Assembly: GCA_021826605.1 (NCBI GenBank)
Contig: JAKAZF010000180.1
Coordinates: 1-6,260 of the forward strand
Reading direction: 5' to 3'
Origin: Planctomycetota bacterium
GTDB taxonomy: Bacteria > Planctomycetota > Phycisphaerae > WQYP01
Length of the DNA: 6,260 bases
The notes beneath the pieces were generated by a model that searched no databases, was not told the origin of the DNA, and saw nothing but the letters and a program-made list of their open reading frames with translations. Below are positions 1 through 3,682 of this stretch, in pieces. The position numbers and the translations under genes are program-made. The stretch's first letter is position 1, and each line of letters opens with the position of its first letter.

Positions 1-1
1 G

Positions 2-136
2 GATGATGCGACCTTCGCCAAAGCGCTGGAAAATCAGGCGGAACGGCGGCGGCTTCTGCGAAAACTGGCACGCATTGAAGGATGGACCTGGGATGCGGTA
101 TGGCCTGAAAAAATTGATCTCACGCATGGAATCTGA
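2..136 (+). CDS. C-terminal end of an unidentified protein (5' end outside window)
   Basis: The reading frame is open from base 2 to a TGA at 134-136 and gives 44 residues. They contain a strongly basic stretch (ERRRLLRKLARIEG) followed by a Trp-rich tail (GWTWDAVWPEKIDLTHGI). The basic stretch looks helical and amphipathic. I do not recognise the family and there is too little to assign a function. The stop codon lies in the loop of a small inverted repeat (128-145). The next gene on the same strand starts 48 bp downstream, so the two could be co-transcribed, but nothing links their functions. Confidence 0.55.
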   Translation, partial: DDATFAKALENQAERRRLLRKLARIEGWTWDAVWPEKIDLTHGI

Positions 137-145
137 TACGATTCC
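128..145 (+). repeat. Small inverted repeat over the stop codon of the upstream gene
   Basis: GGAATC (128-133) and GATTCC (140-145) form a perfect 6-bp stem with a 6-nt loop TGATAC that contains the stop codon. A T6 run lies about 20 nt downstream (166-171), too far away for a standard intrinsic terminator. It may be a weak 3'-end or processing hairpin. Confidence 0.35.
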
Positions 146-184
146 GCTTGCGTGTCCGGTTGATATTTTTTGGTGAATATTATT

Positions 185-1066
185 ATGTCCATGCGTTTAT
201 TTACCGGCGTGATCGCTGCGGTCCTGCTGTTAATTATGGGTAGTGGAAATGCACCTGGCGCGAATGCCGCTAAAACCGTCACGATTTACCCACTTGGAGA
301 TTCCATCACCTTCGGCTTTAGCCGCGCGACCAGAGACCACCGTATACCGGGGGGCTATCGGGCGGAGCTTTATACCCTTTTAACCCATGCTGGCTATAAC
401 GTGCATTTTGTCGGGTCCAGTACCCGCAACCCCACAATAAACCTGGTCCGGCATCACGCGACACAGCATGACGGCTGGCCCGGCTGGCGGATTGATCAGA
501 TTGCCTCCCATGTTAAACAGTGGCTGGCCCGCAGCGGCTACCGATTCAAAGGTCCCGCCTATCCCAACTTTATTCTGCTGCATATCTCCACCAATGATAT
601 TATTCAGCATTTTGACCCGAAATATCCGGGTAAAAATGAGTCTGAATCGCAATTTATGCGCGATATGGAATCGCGCATGACACAGCTTGTTCAGGAACTT
701 GTGACCTTGCGGCCCAAGGCTCATCTGCTGGTCGCGGAAGTTATTCCTCTGGGCGGCTGGTCGCCGAAAATCAAGTCCGCGCTTTGGAATAAGGACGTGC
801 GCGAATTTAATGCGTTTGTGAAAACGCACTTGGTACCGGCATGTCAGGCTAAAGGGGAACGGGTAACCGCGGTGAATCAATATGCCAATTTTTCTACGCC
901 GACGGGCAAGCCGATCTGGAAACATTTGCCGGACAAATGCCATCCGGATTCCTACGGCTACCGCCTGATGGGGCGCACCTGGTTTAAAGCCATCATGGCT
1001 ATTTTGAAAAGGCCGACCGCGACGGAGGCGAATCACGTTATGAGAGTAAATCCTGTTCCGCGTTGA
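185..1066 (+). CDS. Secreted SGNH/GDSL hydrolase, CE3-like carbohydrate esterase
   Basis: The protein has 293 residues from ATG 185. A signal peptide is clear: MSMR, a hydrophobic core (about residues 5-19), and an Ala-rich cleavage region GANAA near residues 25-29, so the enzyme is probably exported. Block I is PLGDSIT with nucleophile S40. Block II is HDGWPGWRIDQI (G97/G100). Block III is HISTND, with oxyanion N137 in place of the usual GTND. Block V is DKCHPD, with catalytic D250 and H253. The GGYR, FVGS and H-D-G-x-P-G-W pattern resembles acetylxylan esterases of CE family 3, which remove acetyl groups from xylan or similar glycans. The substrate here is inferred. The annotated start could be TTG 170 or GTG 173, but a weak GGTGA at 172-176 and the signal peptide favour ATG 185 (or 191). 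The 3' end overlaps trmB on the other strand. Confidence 0.85.
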   Translation: MSMRLFTGVIAAVLLLIMGSGNAPGANAAKTVTIYPLGDSITFGFSRATRDHRIPGGYRAELYTLLTHAGYNVHFVGSSTRNPTINLVRHHATQHDGWPGWRIDQIASHVKQWLARSGYRFKGPAYPNFILLHISTNDIIQHFDPKYPGKNESESQFMRDMESRMTQLVQELVTLRPKAHLLVAEVIPLGGWSPKIKSALWNKDVREFNAFVKTHLVPACQAKGERVTAVNQYANFSTPTGKPIWKHLPDKCHPDSYGYRLMGRTWFKAIMAILKRPTATEANHVMRVNPVPR

Positions 1067-1772
1067 GCTCAACGCTGCCGCATTGAGTTATTGGTTTTTT
1101 CAGGGCGATGCTGTTGAAGCTGCGGTTTTCCAGGATGTATTTTTTTTCAAAATTGGTACCCACCAGCAGGCCGTCGGCGGTGGGCAGCGGGGGCACAAAA
1201 TCAATGATCTGCAAAGGCTTGAATTCGGAGCACACCGTGCGAATGTGTTCAAAATATTCGGCGTGATCGGTGACAATACGTAAGATGCCGCCCGGCACCA
1301 GAACGCGCAAGGCCTGGTGCAGAAAGGGCGTTTGAATCAAGCGGCGTTTGTGGTGGCGCGCTTTGGGCCACGGATCGGGAAAATAGACATGCAGGGCATG
1401 CAGCGACTGATCGGGCACATGGGCACGTATCCACCAGTTGGCATCCGCGCGAACCATGCGGGCATTGGGAAGTTGATGCCGCCGGAGACGATCGGCGGCA
1501 AAATCACAATAAGCGCGAGCCCATTCAATACCGACAAAGTTATGCTTTGGGAATTCCGTTGCGGCGGCCAGCAGGAAGGTGCCTTTTCCCGAACCGATCT
1601 CCATCTGCACGGGATTATTATTAAGAAAAATGTCCCGCCAGGAAATCATGCCCGCATCATCGGGAACAAGAAGCAGGGCCGGTTCGGGAATTAAATTGGG
1701 CTTTAATGCCAAAGGAAAATCCTTGCCTCGGACAAGCTCGTGGGAAAAAACTCGGAATAACCCGGGCAGCAT
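1038..1772 (-). CDS. trmB: tRNA (guanine-N7-)-methyltransferase
   Basis: The 244-residue protein has the usual length of TrmB, which uses S-adenosylmethionine to make m7G46 in the tRNA variable loop. Visible family marks are the SAM loop EIGSGKG (58-64), the acidic E83 in FVGIEWA, D110 after the fourth strand, the signature VYFPDPWPKARHHKRR (129-144), TD at 168-169, and the C-terminal TNFEKKY (206-212) that contacts SAM and tRNA. The N-terminal segment before EIGSGKG is about 57 residues and fits the family. The frame is open upstream to 1913, but that part is Pro/Cys-rich and lies over a structured RNA, so ATG 1772 is preferred. No good Shine-Dalgarno precedes it; the sequence just upstream is GTTTTCCA. 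A U6 tract ends 17 nt before the start, which suggests leader control or poor translation. Its 3' end overlaps the convergent esterase gene by 29 bp. Confidence 0.93.
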   Translation of the reverse strand: MLPGLFRVFSHELVRGKDFPLALKPNLIPEPALLLVPDDAGMISWRDIFLNNNPVQMEIGSGKGTFLLAAATEFPKHNFVGIEWARAYCDFAADRLRRHQLPNARMVRADANWWIRAHVPDQSLHALHVYFPDPWPKARHHKRRLIQTPFLHQALRVLVPGGILRIVTDHAEYFEHIRTVCSEFKPLQIIDFVPPLPTADGLLVGTNFEKKYILENRSFNSIALKKPITQCGSVELNAEQDLLS

Positions 1773-1789
1773 TGGAAAACCGGCGCAAT

Positions 1790-1866
1790 AAAAAAGCCGC
1801 CACGGGCTGCCGAGTGGGGCGCGGCAGCTTTCGTGTGGGCAAAGTGGGAACCCACACGGTGGCGGC
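1790..1866 (-). ncRNA. Three-way-junction RNA element ending in U6 (terminator/attenuator-like), upstream of trmB
   Basis: Read on the minus strand, a perfect 8-bp closing stem, GCCGCCAC (1866-1859) with GTGGCGGC (1803-1796), encloses two perfect hairpins. The first is CGTGTGGG (1858-1851)/CCCACACG (1839-1832) with an 11-nt loop. It directly abuts the closing stem, so the two may stack. The second is GCTGCCG (1828-1822)/CGGCAGC (1812-1806) with a 9-nt loop. The linkers are AAA (1831-1829) and CC (1805-1804). U6 (1795-1790) follows the closing stem immediately, as in an intrinsic terminator; on the plus strand no T tract follows. Both hairpin loops contain CCCACU (1848-1843 and 1818-1813). The trmB start is 17 nt downstream. 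I match it to no known family. It could be the 3' end of a small RNA or an attenuator of trmB. Confidence 0.7.
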
Positions 1867-1885
1867 AGTTTCAAAATCTGCTGCG

Positions 1886-2006
1886 TCCGATGTTCGTTTC
1901 GCCCCTCCGCCAAACTGACGGAAAACCTTATAATAAAAAACTGGCTTAATTTTATAAACCAGTCACTTATTACTTCCGTCCGCCTGGAGGCACGAACGAA
2001 CCCGGA
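1886..2006 (-). ncRNA. Long nested imperfect hairpin in the trmB leader region
   Basis: Five nested helices can be paired by eye. They are 2006-2003/1889-1886 (4 bp), 2001-1986/1908-1892 (15 pairs with one bulge and one G-G mismatch), 1980-1974/1923-1917 (GACGGAA/TTCCGTC), 1973-1967/1936-1930 (7 pairs) and 1963-1959/1944-1940 (ACTGG/CCAGT). Two pairs, 1973-1930 and 1992-1902, are G-U wobbles in minus-strand RNA but A-C mismatches in plus-strand RNA. This favours folding of a minus-strand transcript. The sequence shows no coding character. Together with the downstream junction element it would form most of a transcript of about 280 nt. No RNase P, tmRNA or SRP RNA signature was found. Confidence 0.55.
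1935..1963 (-). terminator. Possible weak intrinsic terminator within the structured leader
   Basis: On the minus strand the 5-bp stem ACTGG (1963-1959)/CCAGT (1944-1940), with a 14-nt A/T-rich loop, is followed by a run of T (1940-1935, first T in the stem). The stem is short and only moderately GC-rich. It is more likely the tip of the longer hairpin than an efficient terminator, but it could end transcripts early. Confidence 0.25.
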
Positions 2007-2077
2007 TTTTACGATCGAAGGTCAGCCACCGAATCCCAAAAAAAGATCACAGGGCCATGTCCACAATCGACGTAGAC

Positions 2078-2105
2078 AGTATAACCCCATGGATGGCAAA
2101 GTCAA
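2078..2105 (-). promoter_or_regulatory. Sigma-70-type promoter firing towards trmB
   Basis: On the minus strand, TTGACT (2105-2100; five of six match TTGACA) and TATACT (2083-2078; five of six match TATAAT) are separated by 16 bp. Transcription would start near 2071 and run through the structured region to trmB. No ORF begins soon after it, so its product would be an RNA or a leader of about 300 nt. Its -35 box is the third GTCAA/TTGAC unit of the adjacent tandem repeat. Confidence 0.6.
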
Positions 2106-2139
2106 GTTAACCGGTCAAACTAACCGGTCAAACTGAAGA
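2101..2139. repeat. 13-bp tandem repeat, operator-like, in the divergent promoter region
   Basis: TAACCGGTCAAAC occurs twice back to back (2108-2120 and 2121-2133). Counted from GTCAA, the units begin at 2101, 2114 and 2127, an exact 13-bp period. Units 1 and 2 match at 11 of 13 positions, and unit 3 diverges after GTCAAACT. Each full unit contains the palindrome ACCGGT. On the minus strand each unit supplies a TTGAC, the last being the -35 of the promoter towards trmB. It lies between that promoter and the putative comB -10, the usual place for a regulator binding site, but no regulator is known. Confidence 0.6.
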
Positions 2140-2144
2140 TACGA

Positions 2145-2150
2145 TATGAT
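2145..2150 (+). promoter_or_regulatory. Putative -10 element for comB
   Basis: TATGAT matches TATAAT at five of six positions and lies 29 bp before the comB start codon. No convincing -35 hexamer is seen at 16-18 bp spacing; that position is occupied by the second and third tandem repeat units, which could bind an activator. This is a weak call based on one hexamer. Confidence 0.3.
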
Positions 2151-2169
2151 GTTTCCAGTTTTTAATAAT

Positions 2170-2173
2170 GAGG
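2170..2173 (+). promoter_or_regulatory. comB: Shine-Dalgarno GAGG deciding the comB start
   Basis: GAGG at 2170-2173 lies 6 nt before ATG 2180. The in-frame ATG at 2168 has only T/A-rich sequence upstream (CAGTTTTTAATA), so ATG 2180 is the better start. Confidence 0.65.
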
Positions 2174-2179
2174 ACGCCC

Positions 2180-2923
2180 ATGATTGATGTTGTCTTACTG
2201 CCCGCCATGCTCAATGAGATGCTTCTACCGCAAAGTCAGGTGGTGGTATTTGATGTTTTGCGCGCCAGCAGCACCATCGTTACCGCGTTACATAATGGTG
2301 CCCGGGAAGTGCGATTATTTTCAGATGTGCAAGCCGTTCTCCAGGCACGGGGACAGGTGCCCCCGCCCGTACTATCGGCCGGAGAACGCGGCTGCATGAG
2401 GGTGCCGGGATTTGATCTGGGCAATTCCCCGGCTGAATATCAGACGCACCGGGTTGGCGGAGCATCCGTGCTGTTAAGCACCACCAATGGCACACGGGCT
2501 GTGGCGGCGGCGCAGACGGCGGCCGATATTTTTATCGGATCACTGCTTAACGCCCAGGCGACCGCTGAAGCATTGCAGCCGCAACTGGATCATCTGCATA
2601 CGCTGATGGTTCTGGCGGGAACCGATGGCCAGATAGCACAGGAAGATGTCATCGGGGCTGGGGCGGTTTTGTGGCATCTGCTGGGTGGCACGTACCGCAT
2701 TGATCTGCCTTATACTGATACGGCATGGATGGCGTATCACTGCTTTGCGTCCGTGCGGGAGCGGCTGGGAGCGGCGTTGCGGCTGGGAGCGGGAGGAATC
2801 AATGTCATTGAAGGGGGATTCGAAGATGATATTGACCTATGTTCAAAGCTTAATTCCATGCCGCTGCCAGTGCGGGTGCACAAAAACCCGTTGCGGGCGA
2901 TGGCTGTCCCGCCGGCACGGTAA
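2180..2923 (+). CDS. comB: 2-phosphosulfolactate phosphatase family protein (ComB)
   Basis: The 247-residue protein fits the family length. ComB hydrolyses (R)-2-phospho-3-sulfolactate to (R)-3-sulfolactate and phosphate in a Mg-dependent reaction, the second step of coenzyme M synthesis in methanogens; many bacteria that lack coenzyme M also carry it. Family blocks are all visible: VVVFDVLRASSTIVTAL (21-37), AGERGCMRVPGFDLGNSP (67-84), STTNGTRA (100-107), AGTDGQIAQED (146-156) and GGFEDDIDLCSKLNS (212-226). No other coenzyme M or sulfonate gene is in the window, so the substrate in this organism is uncertain. It stands alone on the plus strand, divergent from the trmB leader promoter and convergent with the SRPBCC gene. 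Confidence 0.88.
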   Translation: MIDVVLLPAMLNEMLLPQSQVVVFDVLRASSTIVTALHNGAREVRLFSDVQAVLQARGQVPPPVLSAGERGCMRVPGFDLGNSPAEYQTHRVGGASVLLSTTNGTRAVAAAQTAADIFIGSLLNAQATAEALQPQLDHLHTLMVLAGTDGQIAQEDVIGAGAVLWHLLGGTYRIDLPYTDTAWMAYHCFASVRERLGAALRLGAGGINVIEGGFEDDIDLCSKLNSMPLPVRVHKNPLRAMAVPPAR

Positions 2924-3055
2924 ACAAATTGAAAATCAGCGTCTTCCGCAGGGCGTGGAAATTGTTTCGCGCCCGTCCGAAATAACGCCAACTCCGCAGG
3001 AAATCGCGGCGTTTGGTCACGAGCCTGGGTGCTGTTATGGCACGCTCCACCACCG

Positions 3056-3074
3056 GCAAAGCCGGCGGCTTTGC
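3056..3074. terminator. Candidate hairpin terminator between convergent genes
   Basis: GCAAAGCC (3056-3063) and GGCTTTGC (3067-3074) form a perfect 8-bp stem with a 3-nt loop. An alternative stem CCGGC (3053-3057)/GCCGG (3061-3065) overlaps it. It lies between the 3' ends of comB and the SRPBCC gene and could serve both directions. There is no T run on either side, so it is not a classical intrinsic terminator. Confidence 0.4.
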
Positions 3075-3089
3075 GAAGCTGTCCAGTAC

Positions 3090-3106
3090 TTCCGTGCGGC
3101 GCGGAA
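3090..3106. repeat. Inverted repeat downstream of comB
   Basis: TTCCGTGCGGCGCGGAA folds into seven pairs, including one T-G wobble (3095-3101) on the plus strand, with a 3-nt loop. Its outer arms TTCCG/CGGAA recur in the palindrome 16 bp downstream. It probably contributes to 3'-end formation or is a small repetitive element. Confidence 0.4.
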
Positions 3107-3121
3107 ATATTGCCATGCCTT

Positions 3122-3133
3122 TTCCGCGCGGAA
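3122..3133. repeat. 12-bp perfect palindrome next to the SRPBCC stop codon
   Basis: TTCCGCGCGGAA reads the same on both strands and ends one base before the stop codon of the SRPBCC gene (3135-3137). It shares its arms with the repeat at 3090-3106. It could be a protein-binding site or part of the 3' end of the minus-strand operon. Confidence 0.45.
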
Positions 3134-3134
3134 C

Positions 3135-3647
3135 TTATGCCTGGCGGTGAACGGTCACCGGCTCCATTTGCCTGGCTTTGACGCTTTGTTCACCCAGCAG
3201 CAGTTCAGGGATGACGCGCTGGCGGAAGGCAAATATTTCAAAGAGTTGTCGTTGCACCAGCAGGTGGTGCCCCAGCACGCCCAGCGATCCAAAGGGCAGA
3301 CGATAAAGTACTTCATCAAAAATGACCGTCCCCTGATCTTCCGGCCAGAAGCGATGCGTATGAACCCATTTTGCATAAGGCCCCTGAAGTTGTTCATCAC
3401 GGAATTGACGAGGGGGATTGTACAGGGCAATGCGCGTTTTCCAGCGGATCGGCAGGCGCAGCCAGTTGATGGTGTAGTTCAGGATTGTGCCTTCCCGCAT
3501 GGGGATATCCCCCGGCGTGCGAATCGTAAAATTCAACCACGGCGGAGTGATGCGGGAAAGATTTCCGGCATCGGCGAAAAATGGAAAAACCTTTTCCAAC
3601 GGCAATGGAAGCCAGAGTTGACAGGTCAGTCGATATTCGCGTGCCAT
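3135..3647 (-). CDS. SRPBCC (START/Bet v 1-like fold) family protein
   Basis: The 170-residue protein shows the pattern of a bacterial SRPBCC subfamily of cyclase/dehydrase or ligand-binding type. Visible marks are FPFFADAGNLSRITPPWLNF (21-40), the GT-x-L-x-Y strand at 53-58, WKTRI (69-73), NPPRQFRDEQLQGPY (77-91), WVHTHRF (94-100), the FDEVLYRLPFG strand (110-120) and a C-terminal helix (about 122-145) that would line the cavity. There is no signal peptide, so it is probably cytoplasmic. The family binds hydrophobic ligands, but the ligand and function of this member are unknown. The start has a strong Shine-Dalgarno AGGGAG (3658-3653), 5 nt from ATG 3647. It lies 35 bp downstream of secDF on the same strand and is likely in one operon with it. 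Confidence 0.82.
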   Translation of the reverse strand: MAREYRLTCQLWLPLPLEKVFPFFADAGNLSRITPPWLNFTIRTPGDIPMREGTILNYTINWLRLPIRWKTRIALYNPPRQFRDEQLQGPYAKWVHTHRFWPEDQGTVIFDEVLYRLPFGSLGVLGHHLLVQRQLFEIFAFRQRVIPELLLGEQSVKARQMEPVTVHRQA

Positions 3648-3652
3648 GAAGA

Positions 3653-3658
3653 CTCCCT
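3653..3658 (-). promoter_or_regulatory. Shine-Dalgarno of the SRPBCC gene
   Basis: On the minus strand AGGGAG is followed by the 5-nt spacer TCTTC and ATG 3647. It lies inside the 35-bp gap to secDF, where no separate promoter is visible, which supports co-transcription. Confidence 0.6.
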
Positions 3659-3682
3659 AAAATCCCAATTTGCAAGTTGACA

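Noticed and set aside
380..1072. 230-codon minus-strand ORF opposite the esterase
   Set aside because: It is antisense to a clearly recognised SGNH hydrolase, and its protein is Arg/Pro-rich with no family motifs.
1796..1866. tRNA or tRNA-like gene, because 71 nt closed by an 8-bp stem resembles a cloverleaf
   Set aside because: Only two internal hairpins exist, with 11-nt and 9-nt loops. There is no D arm and no canonical T loop or 7-nt anticodon loop.
1773..1913. 47-codon N-terminal extension of trmB back to a TTG at 1913
   Set aside because: The extension is Pro/Cys/Arg-rich and unlike the family. It would have to be translated through the three-way junction and U6, and it has no Shine-Dalgarno.
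1929..1934. Perfect TATAAT on the plus strand
   Set aside because: No -35 is present at 16-18 bp (1906-1911 reads TCCGCC). It lies in an A/T-rich arm of the hairpin and would give a 240-nt leader for comB, while a closer -10 candidate exists.
1930..1958. Second possible minus-strand promoter (TTTATA, 17 bp, TATTAT)
   Set aside because: The hexamers fall in the A/T-rich arms of the long hairpin, and the -35 matches only four of six. The promoter at 2105-2078 is better. It is not excluded as a start for a shorter RNA.
1974..1990. SRP RNA-like motif (CCAGG followed by CGGAAG on the minus strand)
   Set aside because: The conserved GGAAGCAGC core of bacterial SRP RNA is missing.
2038..2071. U7 run (2044-2038, minus strand) as a terminator right after the promoter
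   Set aside because: The bases before it (2070-2045) form no stable GC-rich stem next to the run.
2850..3116. 88-codon minus-strand ORF after the SRPBCC gene
   Set aside because: It overlaps the comB coding end by 74 bp, is Arg/Pro/Ala-rich, has no Shine-Dalgarno seen and no recognisable fold.
3037..3150. 37-codon plus-strand ORF starting MARSTTGKAGG
   Set aside because: It runs through the inverted repeats and over the SRPBCC stop codon, has no Shine-Dalgarno and no known relative.
2646..3680. 344-codon plus-strand ORF across the comB tail, the gap and the SRPBCC gene
   Set aside because: It overlaps comB in another frame and is antisense to the SRPBCC gene, and shows no domain. It is a product of GC-rich codon structure.
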